Source: Cognatazoarcus halotolerans
GTDB taxonomy: Bacteria > Pseudomonadota > Gammaproteobacteria > Burkholderiales > Rhodocyclaceae
NCBI RefSeq assembly: GCF_009800965.1
Contig: NZ_WUAF01000023.1
Location: 1-64,000, forward strand
DNA: 64,000 nt
Reading direction: 5' to 3'
Shown: in pieces, positions 18,725-28,341 of the stretch
Layout of the letters: every line of letters starts with the position of its first letter
Numbering within the stretch: the first letter of the stretch is position 1
Position numbers and translations under genes: made by a program
Notes under the pieces: model-generated
Databases searched by the model: none
Told to the model about the DNA's origin: nothing
Seen by the model: the letters and a program-made list of their open reading frames with translations, nothing else

Positions 18725-20521
18725 TTACGAATCCGAGATCTTTGGCGAGTCGCCCGGGTTTCGGCGCTCAAGCAGAAGATCTGCATACCTTCTTCGCTCC
18801 TCGGCCGAGAGCGTGGTGTTGCGTGCTTTCTCGGTGAGGGCCTCAAACTCCTTGTTAACGGATTCGGTGTGGAGTTTGTGAAGGGTGTCTGCAAAAACCG
18901 TTTCGTCTACCGATTCATCGAGTGAGGCATCGTCCATTGTCCGTGCGCTGCGTGCGAGCACCTGCTCGTGCGGCGTGTCGCGAAATTGCTCGAGCAGTGG
19001 GCCGATTCCGCCGCGCATCGGCAGTTCGCCAATGCTGTACATGTCGACGATTGCAATCAGTGCTGCGCCTTCGTCGCTGTCGTCGGGGACCAGATCGATC
19101 GGTACCCGTCCGGCCCAGGTGGGTTGCATCAGCACCATGCGCAGCAGCTTCTCGACGCTGCTCGACGGCTTGCGGCGCGGCATGATCGCGCTACGCCCGC
19201 GACGCCCGAAGCGTTCCCCGTCGCCCTCGCGTTGGGTGCGCGGGGCGCTCTTGAGTCCATAGGCCTGTTCGATTTCCGTTTGCATCATGCCGGCCCGCTC
19301 CGCGAGTGACTTGATGACCTGCAGTCGAAGTACCGGTGCCGCGATCCGCGTTACGAGCGGGCGGGCATCGTGTACCAGGCGGGCGCGCCCCTCGGCGCTG
19401 GCGGTATCCGTCTGCGACACGAGCTCCTGGAGCAGGAACTCGGCCAGTGGTGTGGCGCTGCCTGCGGCGCGCTGAAAGGCTTCGGCGCCGTTTTCGCGGA
19501 CAAAGGAGTCCGGATCATGCTCGGCAGGAAGAAACAGGAAGGCAACCGTCCGGTTGTCGGCCAGATGTTCGAGCGCCGATTCGAGTGCCCGCCACGCGGC
19601 CTTGCGACCGGCATTGTCGCCGTCAAAGCAGAAAACGACGCGCTCGGCCATGCGAAGCAGGCGCTGGACGTTGCTGGGGGTGGTGGCAGTCCCGAGTGTG
19701 GCGACTGCGTTCTCGACACCGAACTGCGCGAGTGCGACTACATCCATGTAGCCTTCGACCACGATCACCGTTTCGTGTTCTCGGATCGCGCGTCGTGCCT
19801 GTACCTGCCCATACAGTTCGCGTCCCTTTTCGAAAAGCGCTGTTTCCGGGGAGTTCAGGTACTTGGGTTCGCCTTTGTCGAGAATCCGTCCGCCGAACGC
19901 GATGATGTTGCCGCGCTGGTCTTGGATGGGAAACATGATGCGGTCGCGAAAGCGGTCGTATCGTCGCCCCTGTTCGTTCTCGATGACGAGGCCGGTGTCG
20001 AGCAGGGATTTGTCCTGATATGCGGGAAAGGCGGCTTCGAGTGGTTGCCAGCCGTCGGGCGCGTAGCCAATCCCGAAACGGGCGGCGATCTCCCCGGTGA
20101 GGCCGCGACGCTTCAGGTAGTCGATTGCGCGCGGAGTAATCCGTAGCTGTTGCCGGTAGAAGCTCGCAGCTCTGGCCATTGTGTCGGTCAGAGAGCTGTT
20201 GTCAGCCTGTGGCGGTCGATGACCTCGTTCCTCTTCCGGAACCTGCATGCCGACCTGGCTGGCCAGCTCCTTTACCGCTTCGACGAACGAGAGGCTGCTG
20301 TATTCCATGAGAAAGCCGATCGCACTGCCGTGCGCGCCGCAACCGAAGCAATGGTAGAACTGCTTGGTCGGGCTGACCGAGAATGACGGGCTCTTTTCCC
20401 CGTGGAAGGGGCAGCAGGCGAAATAGTTCGCGCCGCCCTTCTTGAGCGGCAGATAGCGCTCGATGAGGTCGACGATGTCGATTCGCGCGAGCAGGTCCTG
20501 GACGAAGGACTGGGGAATCAC
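18725..20521 (-). CDS. dnaG: DNA primase
   Basis: A 598-residue primase making RNA primers for replication. The N-terminal zinc-binding domain (CPFHGEKSPSFSVSP and FYHCFGCGAHG) and the TOPRIM core (VEGYMDVVALAQFG, FCFDGDNAGRKAAWRALE) are clear; the C-terminal helicase-binding part is present. Translation starts at a GTG (MIPQSFVQDLL), the usual DnaG N-terminus. It lies 9 bases after yqeY and 47 bases before rpoD, the classic macromolecular synthesis operon. Confidence 0.97.
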   Translation of the reverse strand: MIPQSFVQDLLARIDIVDLIERYLPLKKGGANYFACCPFHGEKSPSFSVSPTKQFYHCFGCGAHGSAIGFLMEYSSLSFVEAVKELASQVGMQVPEEERGHRPPQADNSSLTDTMARAASFYRQQLRITPRAIDYLKRRGLTGEIAARFGIGYAPDGWQPLEAAFPAYQDKSLLDTGLVIENEQGRRYDRFRDRIMFPIQDQRGNIIAFGGRILDKGEPKYLNSPETALFEKGRELYGQVQARRAIREHETVIVVEGYMDVVALAQFGVENAVATLGTATTPSNVQRLLRMAERVVFCFDGDNAGRKAAWRALESALEHLADNRTVAFLFLPAEHDPDSFVRENGAEAFQRAAGSATPLAEFLLQELVSQTDTASAEGRARLVHDARPLVTRIAAPVLRLQVIKSLAERAGMMQTEIEQAYGLKSAPRTQREGDGERFGRRGRSAIMPRRKPSSSVEKLLRMVLMQPTWAGRVPIDLVPDDSDEGAALIAIVDMYSIGELPMRGGIGPLLEQFRDTPHEQVLARSARTMDDASLDESVDETVFADTLHKLHTESVNKEFEALTEKARNTTLSAEERRRYADLLLERRNPGDSPKISDS

Positions 20522-20530
20522 GCGGGCGCG

Positions 20531-20980
20531 TCAGGCTTTCTGAAGCCCGGCCTTGACCAGTGCGGAAACCTTTCCCATGTCGGCCCGTCCGGCAAGGCGC
20601 GGTTTGACGATTGCCATTACCTTGCCCATATCCGCTGGCGAGGCTGCGCCCGACTCCACGATCGCCGCGGCGACTGCGGCTTCCACTTCCGCATCGCTGA
20701 GGGCTGCCGGCATGTAGGCGCTCAACACCTCGATCTCGAAGCGTTCTGCGCTGGCCAGGTCTTCGCGGCCCGCTCCTTCGTATTGCGAGACCGAATCCCT
20801 GCGTTGCTTGATCAGCTTTTCCACTACGCCAAGCACCGCGCCATCGTCGAGCTCAATCCGCTCGTCGACTTCGCGTTGTTTGATGGCCGCCAGCAGCATG
20901 CGGATTGCCGACAGACGCGGCGCGTCCTTTGCACGCATTGCGGACTTCATGTCTTCGGTGATTTGGTTCTTGAGCGACAT
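20531..20980 (-). CDS. yqeY: GatB/YqeY domain protein
   Basis: A 149-residue protein of the YqeY family, related to the tail domain of the GatB amidotransferase subunit. MKSAMRAKDAPRLSAIRMLLAAIKQREVD and the C-terminal ADMGKVMAIVKPRLAGRADMGKVSALVKAGL repeat-like segments are diagnostic. It is commonly found between rpsU and dnaG, as here. Precise role is unknown; a tRNA-related function is usually assumed from the GatB homology. The start at 20980 (MSLKNQITED) replaces a longer frame beginning in the leader. Confidence 0.93.
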   Translation of the reverse strand: MSLKNQITEDMKSAMRAKDAPRLSAIRMLLAAIKQREVDERIELDDGAVLGVVEKLIKQRRDSVSQYEGAGREDLASAERFEIEVLSAYMPAALSDAEVEAAVAAAIVESGAASPADMGKVMAIVKPRLAGRADMGKVSALVKAGLQKA

Positions 20981-21075
20981 GTGGAAACCCTGCCTTTGAA
21001 ACGGAGAAAGCCAAGCCGGCGCGAACGCAATGGTTCGCACCGGCTTGGCGATATGCTGCTGAAACGCGGATGCGA

Positions 21076-21288
21076 TCAGTACATCTTGGGCGGCAGCAGC
21101 TGGCTGCGCAGGCGCTTGTGATTGCGCTTGACGGCGGCGGCCAGCTTGCGCTTGCGCTCGGCGGTCGGCTTTTCGTAGAACTCGCGCGAGCGCAGTTCGG
21201 TGATCGTCCCGGCTTTTTCGATGGTGCGCTTGAAGCGGCGGATCGCGACCTCAAACGGCTCGTTTTCTTTGACGCGGATACCCGGCAT
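21076..21288 (-). CDS. rpsU: 30S ribosomal protein S21
   Basis: A 70-residue basic ribosomal protein. [20 protein letters not shown] and the C-terminal [15 protein letters not shown] are typical of S21, which sits near the anti-Shine-Dalgarno region of 16S rRNA. It is the first gene of the rpsU-yqeY-dnaG-rpoD operon and has a good sigma-70 promoter upstream. Confidence 0.97.
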   Translation of the reverse strand: MPGIRVKENEPFEVAIRRFKRTIEKAGTITELRSREFYEKPTAERKRKLAAAVKRNHKRLRSQLLPPKMY

Positions 21289-21328
21289 TACTGCTTCCTT
21301 GATCTATTCGGTGAGCGAAGAACCCGAG

Positions 21329-21357
21329 AATGTACTCGTTCTTCGGACTTTTGCCAA
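21329..21357 (-). promoter_or_regulatory. Sigma-70 promoter of the rpsU operon
   Basis: Minus strand TTGGCA (plus 21352-21357) and TACATT (plus 21329-21334) separated by exactly 17 bases, 41 bases before the rpsU ATG. A close match to the consensus in spacing and sequence. Confidence 0.75.
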
Positions 21358-21364
21358 GTAGACC

Positions 21365-21393
21365 TTAATGTTGTCCTGTCGCAGCGTTACAAT
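21365..21393 (+). promoter_or_regulatory. Possible tsaD promoter
   Basis: TTAATG (21365-21370) and TACAAT (21388-21393) are 17 bases apart, 28 bases before the tsaD ATG. The -10 is good, the -35 weak. It is back-to-back with the rpsU promoter. Confidence 0.45.
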
Positions 21394-21421
21394 GCGCGCT
21401 TCCCACTCTTCCCGGCGGCTC

Positions 21422-22441
21422 ATGAAAGTCCTCGGTATCGAATCTTCCTGCGACGAGACCGGTGTTGCGGTCTATGACACCGATGCCGGGTTGCTGGCTC
21501 ACCGGGTTCATTCCCAGATCGATCTGCATGCTGCCTATGGCGGCGTGGTCCCGGAACTCGCTTCGCGCGACCACATTCGCAGGCTGCCTCTGCTTGTGCG
21601 CGAAACACTGAGCGATGCGGCATTGCGGACGACACAGCTGGATGCCGTTGCCTACACGGCTGGGCCCGGGCTGGCGGGGGCCTTGCTGGTGGGGGCGAGC
21701 TTTGCCGAAGCGCTGGCGTTTGCGCTCGGCTTGCCTGCGTTGCCGATCCACCACCTGGAAGGGCATCTGCTGTCACCCCTGCTGTCCGCAGAACCGCCCG
21801 CCTTCCCGTTCGTGGCGCTACTGGTCTCGGGTGGACACACCCAGCTGATGCGGGTCTCGGGCGTGGGAGCATATGCACTACTGGGCGAGACTGTCGACGA
21901 CGCGGCGGGTGAAGCCTTCGACAAGACTGCGAAGCTTCTCGGGCTCGATTATCCTGGCGGGCCGGCGCTTGCTGCTTTGGCCGATGCCGGAAATGCCAAG
22001 AGGTTCGGCTTGCCCAGGCCGATGCTGCATTCCGGCGACCTGAACTTCAGTTTCAGCGGGCTGAAGACCGCAGTGTTGACCGTGACGCGGAGTCCCGGTT
22101 TTGCAAGTGACGCAAAGGCAGATCTTGCCGCGTCCTTCCAGGCGGCAGTTGTCGATGTGCTGGTGACCAAATCGGTCGCCGCGTTGAAACAGACCGGGCT
22201 CAGGCAACTCGTCGTGGCGGGCGGGGTCGGCGCCAACCGGAATCTTCGCCGCTCGCTCGATGCCGCAGTACGCCGACGCGGGGGGCGGGTTTTTTACCCC
22301 GAACCAGAGTTGTGCACCGACAATGGCGCGATGATTGCCTTCGCCGGCGCCATGCGACTGAGTGCCGGGGCACAGGGGCAGCGCTCCGGCCGGGTCGAAG
22401 TGCGACCCCGCTGGCCGCTGGGTGAGGTGACTCCCCCCTGA
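21422..22441 (+). CDS. tsaD: tRNA N6-adenosine threonylcarbamoyltransferase
   Basis: A 339-residue ASKHA-fold protein that transfers the threonylcarbamoyl group to A37 of ANN-decoding tRNAs, together with TsaB and Tsa[18 protein letters not shown] at the start, [11 protein letters not shown] (metal-binding His pair), [22 protein letters not shown] and the C-terminal [14 protein letters not shown] are all present. The start at 21422 is the family norm; an in-frame codon further upstream was rejected. It is divergent from rpsU, a common arrangement. Confidence 0.97.
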   Translation: MKVLGIESSCDETGVAVYDTDAGLLAHRVHSQIDLHAAYGGVVPELASRDHIRRLPLLVRETLSDAALRTTQLDAVAYTAGPGLAGALLVGASFAEALAFALGLPALPIHHLEGHLLSPLLSAEPPAFPFVALLVSGGHTQLMRVSGVGAYALLGETVDDAAGEAFDKTAKLLGLDYPGGPALAALADAGNAKRFGLPRPMLHSGDLNFSFSGLKTAVLTVTRSPGFASDAKADLAASFQAAVVDVLVTKSVAALKQTGLRQLVVAGGVGANRNLRRSLDAAVRRRGGRVFYPEPELCTDNGAMIAFAGAMRLSAGAQGQRSGRVEVRPRWPLGEVTPP

Positions 22442-22454
22442 GCGAGGGCTGCGC

Positions 22455-23060
22455 TTACTGTTTCTTGCTTCCGATGCGACTTTCCGTGCCGGCGAGCAGA
22501 CGCCGCAGGTTGTCCCGGTGTTTCCATACCAGCATGATCGCCATGACGATGATCACCGCGCCTGCCTCCGGTGTGCCGACAAACCAGTGAGTCAGCAGCG
22601 GTGCGGCGACTGCCGCGGCCAATGCTGCGGCCGAGGAATATCGTGACACATATGCGGTGAGCAGCCAGATTCCAGCGGTGGCAAGTGCCAAGCTGCCTGC
22701 CAGGCCGGCTAGCACGCCGAGGGCGGTTGCTACCCCTTTACCCCCCTTGAAGCCCAGCGTTACCGGAAAGAGATGGCCGATGAAAGCTGCGAGACCGCAT
22801 GCCGGGGCGAGCCACCGGGCAGCGTCCGCTGACGGCGCCAGGTGCATTGCCAGCCATACCGCCAGCCAGCCCTTGAAGGCGTCGCCGATGAGGGTGACGA
22901 TGGCCGCCTTCTTGTTGCCGCTGCGTAGCACGTTGGTCGCACCTGGGTTGCCCGAGCCGTAGCTGCGAGGATCTGCAAGTCCGAAAATCCGGCTGGATAC
23001 CATTGCGAACGGAACCGAGCCAATCAGGTAGGCGACGAGTAGGAAGATCGACTCGGTCAC
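22455..23060 (-). CDS. plsY: Acyl-phosphate glycerol-3-phosphate acyltransferase
   Basis: A 201-residue membrane enzyme that acylates glycerol 3-phosphate in phospholipid synthesis. The three PlsY motifs are visible: YLIGSVPFA, GSGNPGATNVLRSGNK, and GHLFPVTLGFKGGKGVATALG. About five transmembrane segments. The start is uncertain: a GTG at 23060 (VTESIFLL) gives the usual N-terminus, while a GTG at 23090 would add ten residues; neither has a strong ribosome binding site. It converges on tsaD and is divergent from folB, a widespread neighbour pair. Confidence 0.92.
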   Translation of the reverse strand: MTESIFLLVAYLIGSVPFAMVSSRIFGLADPRSYGSGNPGATNVLRSGNKKAAIVTLIGDAFKGWLAVWLAMHLAPSADAARWLAPACGLAAFIGHLFPVTLGFKGGKGVATALGVLAGLAGSLALATAGIWLLTAYVSRYSSAAALAAAVAAPLLTHWFVGTPEAGAVIIVMAIMLVWKHRDNLRRLLAGTESRIGSKKQ

Positions 23061-23224
23061 GGGTGGAGCGCCTGCGTGGAAACCTTGCACGGCGACGTGC
23101 CGTGCGGCCGGACCGTGGGGGGCTGGCTGCGGAGATGGGACATGCGCGAGACTCCTTTGGCGCGTGGGCCGACCGGGTCGGACATCTGGGCTAGAATGGC
23201 CGCCAATTCTAATCGAGAGCCAGC

Positions 23225-23614
23225 ATGGATTTCATCTTCATCGAAGACTTGCGCGTCGAGGCTCGTGTCGGGATTTATGATCGCGAGAAGGCTGCACCGC
23301 AGCGCCTCGAGTTGAATCTGACGTTTGGTGTGCCGGATTCGGCCGCCCAGCGTGACGACATCGCCGATACGATCAACTACGCGACGGTGATCGAGCGAAT
23401 TCGCGACGAATTGTCGAAACGGCATTTCAATCTCATCGAATCACTGGGCGAGTTCGTCGTGAAGTTGCTGTTTGATGAATTCGGTGCGCCTTGGGTCAAG
23501 ATTCACATTGCCAAGATTGGCGTGATGCGGGGCGTAAAGCGGGTGGGCGTTTTCATTCAGCGAGGCAGGGAGGGGGTCGAGCTGCCCGCAGGCGATGCGC
23601 GTCCGAAAAGCTGA
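23225..23614 (+). CDS. folB: Dihydroneopterin aldolase
   Basis: A 129-residue folate enzyme that cleaves dihydroneopterin to hydroxymethyl-dihydropterin. MDFIFIEDLRVEARVGIYDRE, INYATVIERIRDEL, and the LIESLGEFVV segment with the catalytic Glu fit the family, as does the late KIGVMRGVKRVGV. Slightly longer than E. coli FolB (122). A TAGAAT hexamer at 23192-23197 looks like its -10 box. Confidence 0.93.
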   Translation: MDFIFIEDLRVEARVGIYDREKAAPQRLELNLTFGVPDSAAQRDDIADTINYATVIERIRDELSKRHFNLIESLGEFVVKLLFDEFGAPWVKIHIAKIGVMRGVKRVGVFIQRGREGVELPAGDARPKS

Positions 23615-23650
23615 AATTTCGGGTAGATTTGATGCCCGGAAAAGAGATAA

Positions 23651-23688
23651 GAAAATGGCGCCGGAAACGACGCCATTTTTATTTTTCC
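23651..23688. terminator. Bidirectional terminator between folB and the H-NS-type gene
   Basis: A 9-bp stem (23653-23661 with 23672-23680) flanked by A-rich sequence on the left and T-rich sequence on the right, so it can end transcripts from both convergent genes. Confidence 0.85.
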
Positions 23689-23701
23689 AGAGAGCGTTGT
23701 C

Positions 23702-24079
23702 TCAGCTCTTGTCGATCAGCAGTTCGTCCACCGATTTTCCCGCGGCAATCCAGTCCTGAATCCAGAGCGGCTTCCTGCCACGTCCGGTCCAGCCGAGATC
23801 CGCATTTTCAGGGTGACGATATTTCTGCGGAACCTTGCCGGTCTTGCGCGCGGGTTTTGCGACGGCAGCTGCAGGGCGTCCTCGACGTCCTTGCTTCGAT
23901 TCGCCGGTGCCGGACGGTTTGCCAACAACCTGATCGAGCGTCATGCCGTGATCTGCGGCGAGACGTTGCATCTTCTTGAGCAGGTCACGCCGTGCGGAGT
24001 CGTCGCGTTTCTTTATTTCGGCTTCGACACGCTGCTTCAAGCGGCGAAGTTCGATCAGCGAAAGCTTGTTCAATTCCAT
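23702..24079 (-). CDS. H-NS family nucleoid-associated protein
   Basis: A 125-residue protein with an N-terminal coiled-coil region (ELNKLSLIELRRLKQRVEAE) and a C-terminal H-NS DNA-binding domain, KYRHPENADLGWTGRGRKP, whose GRGRKP loop enters the minor groove. A basic Ala/Lys linker (GRRGRPAAAVAKPARKT) joins them. Such proteins bind and silence AT-rich DNA. The start at 24079 (MELNKLSL) is canonical; an upstream Met would add 25 unrelated residues. A candidate silencer of the AT-richer capsule region in this same window, but that is inference. Confidence 0.9.
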   Translation of the reverse strand: MELNKLSLIELRRLKQRVEAEIKKRDDSARRDLLKKMQRLAADHGMTLDQVVGKPSGTGESKQGRRGRPAAAVAKPARKTGKVPQKYRHPENADLGWTGRGRKPLWIQDWIAAGKSVDELLIDKS

Positions 24080-24238
24080 TCTGAACCTCAGGGTGTTATT
24101 CGACTTATTGTCTGGAGCGGCCGGATGTCTCACCGATCGGACGACGGTTTTCATTCTGCCACGTGAATCTATGGTTTTTCAATTGGTGATTGGCAGATTG
24201 AAAACGTCGTTCTGTCACTTGAAACGGAAAGCGCCATG

Positions 24239-24733
24239 TCATCCGGGCTGGCCGCAATTGATCGTCTGAGGTTTCAACGCAGAAATGATGTCATGCGGAT
24301 GAATGCCTACGAGAAAGCCGCGCCGTCCGCCATTGATATAAATAAGTGGTAAATCAAGAATGCTGCTTTCCATGAATACCGGCATTGCCTTGCGGGTGCC
24401 GAAGGGTGAGGTGCCTCCGATCAGATAGCCTGAATGTCGGTTTGCGGTCTCGGGTTTGCAGGGGTTGATCTGCTTGCGACCGGCCTGTCTTGCCAGCTCC
24501 TTGGTCGATACCTTGCGATCACCGTGCATCAGTACGATCAGGGGCTGACCCTTTTCGTCTTCCATGACCAGTGTTTTCACAACCGCGTGTTCGTTGACAT
24601 TGAGGCTTCGAGCCGAATGGCTGGTTCCCCCATGCTCTTCATATTCGTAGAGATGAGTGGAAAAGCCGATATTGTGGGCGCGCAGGAAGCGCGTGGCCGG
24701 CGTCTCCGGTGCGCGCTCGTCGTGTTTGCTCAT
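24239..24733 (-). CDS. ybaK: Cys-tRNA(Pro) deacylase (YbaK/EbsC family)
   Basis: A 164-residue trans-editing enzyme that removes cysteine wrongly attached to tRNA-Pro. ATRFLRAHNIGFSTHLYEY, VVKTLVMEDEKG, the catalytic Lys region VSTKELARQAGRKQ and YLIGGTSPFGTRK (with the GG-x-SPFG motif) are all in place. Length is normal (about 159). It stands alone between the H-NS-type gene and xerD on the same strand. Confidence 0.92.
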   Translation of the reverse strand: MSKHDERAPETPATRFLRAHNIGFSTHLYEYEEHGGTSHSARSLNVNEHAVVKTLVMEDEKGQPLIVLMHGDRKVSTKELARQAGRKQINPCKPETANRHSGYLIGGTSPFGTRKAMPVFMESSILDLPLIYINGGRRGFLVGIHPHDIISALKPQTINCGQPG

Positions 24734-24812
24734 TTCTTGTTCCGGATTCGAAATCAGCCCGGATTCTAATCCTTAATATGGAATCCCGAGCGTCTGCAAT
24801 TCGGCCGGCACG

Positions 24813-25730
24813 TCAGCCACGAGGATGGTGTTTCGCATGCAACTCTTTCAATCGCTCGCGCGCCACGTGGGTGTATACCTGCGTCGTTGAAATGTCCGCA
24901 TGGCCGAGCAGCAGCTGAACCACGCGCAGATCCGCCCCGTGATTGATGAGGTGTGTCGCAAAGGCGTGGCGGATGGTATGCGGCGAGATGCGTGACTCCG
25001 GAATTCCGGCTTTCCGTGCGTGATGCTTGATCAGCTTCCAGAACATCTGGCGGGTCATTCCGGCGCCTCGTCGAGTAACGAAGACCTCGTCGCAGCGACG
25101 CCCTCCAAGTAATTGCGGGCGCGCCTCCCGAAGGTAACGTGCGAGCCAGTCGAGGGCCGTCTCGCCAAGCGGCACGAGACGTTCCTTCGCACCTTTCCCC
25201 ATTATCCTCACGCCCCCTTCGGTGCTGCTGATCTCGAATATCTTCAGCGAGATCAATTCCGAAACACGGAGTCCCGTCGCATATAAGATCTCGAACATCG
25301 TCCGGTCGCGGAGTCCCTGGGGATTATCTAATTCCGGAGCAGCGAGCAAATCCTCGACCTGGCTTTCCGACAGTGTTTTCGGGAAGCGTTCGTTAGCGAT
25401 CGGCGGATCGATCGTGAGTGTGGGGTCGTCGGTTATCTCGTTCAATTGCAGCAGATGGCGATAAAACCTTCGCCAGGCTGAAAGCAAACGTCGCTGGCTC
25501 GCGGGTTTTGAGCGAAGGCTGAATTCCGCAAGATAGGCTTGTAAGTCGACCGCTTCGGCGGCCGCAAGCGATATATGCCGTTTCTCGAGCCATGTGGCGA
25601 AGAGCGTCAGATCACTTCGATAACTGGCCAGTGTGTTGCCCGCGAGGCCGTGTTCGAGCCACATGGCATCGGCAAACCGGTCGAGCGAAGCGCGATCCGC
25701 CGGCGACAAGCCATCTTCTGCAGCACTCAT
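24813..25730 (-). CDS. xerD: Tyrosine recombinase XerD
   Basis: A 305-residue site-specific recombinase that with XerC resolves chromosome dimers at dif. An N-terminal SAM-like core-binding domain (LEHGLAGNTLASYRSDL) precedes the catalytic domain with Arg in ATGLRVSELISL, HTIRHAFATHL, LLGHADISTTQ and the nucleophile Tyr in TQVYTHV. The start at 25730 overlaps the ogt stop by 4 bases; a longer frame would extend far into ogt and is rejected. XerD is favoured over XerC from the N-terminal sequence and the C-terminal LKELHAKHHPRG tail. Confidence 0.93.
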   Translation of the reverse strand: MSAAEDGLSPADRASLDRFADAMWLEHGLAGNTLASYRSDLTLFATWLEKRHISLAAAEAVDLQAYLAEFSLRSKPASQRRLLSAWRRFYRHLLQLNEITDDPTLTIDPPIANERFPKTLSESQVEDLLAAPELDNPQGLRDRTMFEILYATGLRVSELISLKIFEISSTEGGVRIMGKGAKERLVPLGETALDWLARYLREARPQLLGGRRCDEVFVTRRGAGMTRQMFWKLIKHHARKAGIPESRISPHTIRHAFATHLINHGADLRVVQLLLGHADISTTQVYTHVARERLKELHAKHHPRG

Positions 25731-26227
25731 TGCGTCAGTGGCAAGGGCGCGGCCTCGTGGGCCAGAAGCCAGCGCTTGGTGTCGAGCAGGAAGCCGCCGG
25801 TGGCATTGGCGAAGCCTCCCAGTCCGCCTGCCGAAACCACCCGGTGACAGGGAACCACCAGTGGATAAGGGTTGGCACCACAAGCCTGGCCGACCGCACG
25901 TGCGGCGCTTGCCAGTCGACGTGCAAGGTCGCCGTAGCGCCGAAGCTCGCCGGCCGGGATCCGGGATATCTCGGCCCAGACCCGTCTCTGGAAATTGGTG
26001 CCGGAAAGCCCCAGCGGCAGGTCGAAGCTGCAGTAAGGGTCCTCCAGGTAGGCGAGGATTTGCCGCTGTGCCCGCTCGGCGAGCGCGTCGCGCGGTGCGA
26101 GCGGGGGTGTGCCTGGTGGGAGAAAAACAATGCTGCGGATCACCAGATCGTCGGAGCACACACCGACGGCACCAAAAGGTGCGCGAAGCACGGTCGAGAA
26201 TGAAGGGGAAAAGTCTTTGGGTGTCAC
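25727..26227 (-). CDS. ogt: Methylated-DNA-protein-cysteine methyltransferase
   Basis: A 166-residue DNA repair protein that removes O6-alkyl groups from guanine by suicide transfer to cysteine. The active-site PCHRVV and the preceding GQACGANPYPLVVP and helix-turn-helix region (IPAGELRRYGDLARRL) are clear. It lacks an Ada N-terminal domain, so it is Ogt-like. xerD follows with a 4-base overlap. Confidence 0.92.
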   Translation of the reverse strand: MTPKDFSPSFSTVLRAPFGAVGVCSDDLVIRSIVFLPPGTPPLAPRDALAERAQRQILAYLEDPYCSFDLPLGLSGTNFQRRVWAEISRIPAGELRRYGDLARRLASAARAVGQACGANPYPLVVPCHRVVSAGGLGGFANATGGFLLDTKRWLLAHEAAPLPLTQ

Positions 26228-26275
26228 AGGCGGGATTGTGCGCGACTCAGGGCTTTGCGTGAAGGCCCCGCCTCG

Positions 26276-26854
26276 TCATTGCTTGCCCAGTAAGGCACGC
26301 TTGAGTGCTTCGTCCGCCGGGTGTTCTCCCAGCCAGATCTGAAGCAAGGCGCGATAGAAATCCGCGCCGTCGATATCCGGTCCGCGTTGCTTGCCGCCAA
26401 CCGAGAGGCGGGTGCTTCCGTCGGCCAGTTGATCGATGTCGACAACCGTGGCTTCGGGCGCACTGGCCAGGCTCAGGAGAGCGTTTCGAAAAGCCTCCGT
26501 ACGCGGCTTGAGCGCCGCAAAGGTCGCCTCGTCGTAATTCTTGCGGATGCCGTCCACCAGTGCGTCGGCAAACTGTTCGGCGGTGAGTTCGCGCAAGGTG
26601 ACGATGTGAATGCGGCGTGGGGCCGGGCTGGCGATTGCTTCCGCGGCGGTGTTGGCGCGGGCCGGTAGGTAAAGGCCCATCGCGTACACTTTGAAGAAGA
26701 GTTTCGTGCGCAGTCCGGCTCCGTTGAGCGCCAATGTCTCGGTGCCGACGCGGACGCTGTCTTCGAACTTCACGCCAGCGATCTCGACGGCGGCCTGGGC
26801 GTTCAGTGCAAGGCACAGAGCACCCGCAAGTACGCCTTTCAGCAATCGATTCAT
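26276..26854 (-). CDS. Chalcone-isomerase-like periplasmic protein
   Basis: A 192-residue protein with an N-terminal signal peptide (cleavage near ALNAQA) and a chalcone-isomerase-like fold: VEIAGVKFEDSVRVG, the LRTKLFFKVYAMGLYLPA strand-helix segment and the late DIDGADFYRALLQIWLG. Bacterial members are common in betaproteobacteria and are not thought to isomerise flavonoids; some fatty-acid binding has been suggested for the fold. No role is assigned. It lies between ogt and proA and is probably a separate transcript because a terminator separates it from proA. Confidence 0.85.
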   Translation of the reverse strand: MNRLLKGVLAGALCLALNAQAAVEIAGVKFEDSVRVGTETLALNGAGLRTKLFFKVYAMGLYLPARANTAAEAIASPAPRRIHIVTLRELTAEQFADALVDGIRKNYDEATFAALKPRTEAFRNALLSLASAPEATVVDIDQLADGSTRLSVGGKQRGPDIDGADFYRALLQIWLGEHPADEALKRALLGKQ

Positions 26855-26904
26855 GGTGCTTCCTCCGGAATTGTTTTGGTGGCATCTCTGCCGGAACCTG
26901 AAAA

Positions 26905-26948
26905 TGACGAGACGCCCGATCCGTCGTCCGGTGTCGGGCGTCTCGATG
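26905..26948 (-). terminator. Terminator after proA
   Basis: A perfect 12-bp stem (26908-26919 with 26934-26945) with a 14-base loop, read on the minus strand 54 bases after the proA stop and followed by a short TTTT tract. Confidence 0.75.
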
Positions 26949-26999
26949 CTAACAATTTGATAGCGTCGGAATTAGAGTCCGGCGCCTAGAAGCACGCTG

Positions 27000-28277
27000 T
27001 CAGCGACGTACCTCGCCGTTGCCGAAGACGATCCATTTCTGGCTGGTGAGACCTTCGAGGCCGACCGGGCCGCGGGCGTGGATCTTGTCGGTGGAGATCC
27101 CGATCTCCGCACCGAGGCCGTACTCGAAGCCGTCGGCGAAGCGCGTCGAGGCGTTGATCATGACCGATGCCGAATCCACCTCGCGCAGGAAGCGCATTGC
27201 ACGGGTATGGTTCTCGGTGATGATTGCCTCGGTATGGCCGGAGCTGTAGCGGTTGATGTGGTCGATCGCCGCGTCGATGCCGTCCACCACCCGCACCGCG
27301 ATGATCGGCGCGAGGTATTCCTCAGCCCAGTCGGATTCGCTGGCATCCTTCAGCAGACCTGCGTCGACGCCACTCTCGCGCAGAATTGCGAGCGATTCCG
27401 GGCAGCCGCGCATCTCGACGCCCTTGGCCGCCAGCGCCGCGCCGATTTCGGGCAGGTAGCGCTGCGCGACCACGCGCGCCACCAGCAGGCTTTCGGCGGT
27501 GTTGCAGGTGCCGTAACGATGTGTCTTGGCGTTTTCGACGATGGGCACGACCTTGTCGGGGTCGGCCGCGTCGTCCACATAGACGTGGCAGTTGCCGTCG
27601 AGGTGTTTGATGACCGGCACCCGGGCATCACGCGAGATCCGTTCGATCAGCCCCTTGCCGCCGCGCGGTACGATCACATCGACGTATTCGGGCATGGTGA
27701 TCAACTCGCCTACCGCGGCGCGATCGGTGGTCTCGATGACCTGCACCGCGCTGGCCGGCAGACCGGCGGCTTCCAGCCCGGCGCGCACGCAGGCGGCGAT
27801 CGCCTGGTTGCAGTGCAGGGCTTCCTTGCCGCCGCGCAGGATGGCGGCGTTGCCGGACTTGAGGCACAGCGCCGCCGCGTCGGCCGTGACATTGGGGCGC
27901 GCCTCGTAAATGATGCCGATGACGCCCAGCGGCACGCGCATCTTGCCGACCTGGATGCCGCTCGGGCGGCGCTTGATGTCAGTCATCTCGCCCACCGGGT
28001 CGGGCAAGGTGGCGATCTGCTCGAGGCCCGCGGCCATCGACTCGATGCCGGCGGCGCTGAGGGTCAGACGGTCGATCATCGCCGGCTCCAGTCCGTCTGC
28101 GCGGGCCTGCGTGAGGTCGCTCGCGTTGGCGGCGAGGAGGCTCTCGCGGCGCGCGCGGATCTCTGTAGCGATGGTGGTGAGTGCGGTGTTCTTGGCCTCG
28201 GTCGAGGCGGCAGCCATGGCACGGGAGGCTTCGCGGGCCTGCCGTCCGATGGCCTGCATGTAACTTCGGATATCCAT
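27000..28277 (-). CDS. proA: Gamma-glutamyl phosphate reductase
   Basis: A 425-residue NADPH-dependent enzyme of proline synthesis, converting glutamyl-5-phosphate to the semialdehyde. [32 protein letters not shown], the catalytic Cys in [15 protein letters not shown], and the C-terminal [23 protein letters not shown] are standard. Length matches the E. coli enzyme (417). It is the last gene of the leuS-lptE-holA-proA run. proB is not in the window. Confidence 0.96.
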   Translation of the reverse strand: MDIRSYMQAIGRQAREASRAMAAASTEAKNTALTTIATEIRARRESLLAANASDLTQARADGLEPAMIDRLTLSAAGIESMAAGLEQIATLPDPVGEMTDIKRRPSGIQVGKMRVPLGVIGIIYEARPNVTADAAALCLKSGNAAILRGGKEALHCNQAIAACVRAGLEAAGLPASAVQVIETTDRAAVGELITMPEYVDVIVPRGGKGLIERISRDARVPVIKHLDGNCHVYVDDAADPDKVVPIVENAKTHRYGTCNTAESLLVARVVAQRYLPEIGAALAAKGVEMRGCPESLAILRESGVDAGLLKDASESDWAEEYLAPIIAVRVVDGIDAAIDHINRYSSGHTEAIITENHTRAMRFLREVDSASVMINASTRFADGFEYGLGAEIGISTDKIHARGPVGLEGLTSQKWIVFGNGEVRR

Positions 28278-28341
28278 GGTTCGACGCAGGGCAAAAGGGC
28301 TAATCCGCTATTAAAGCACCCTTATTGCAATGCGCAAACCA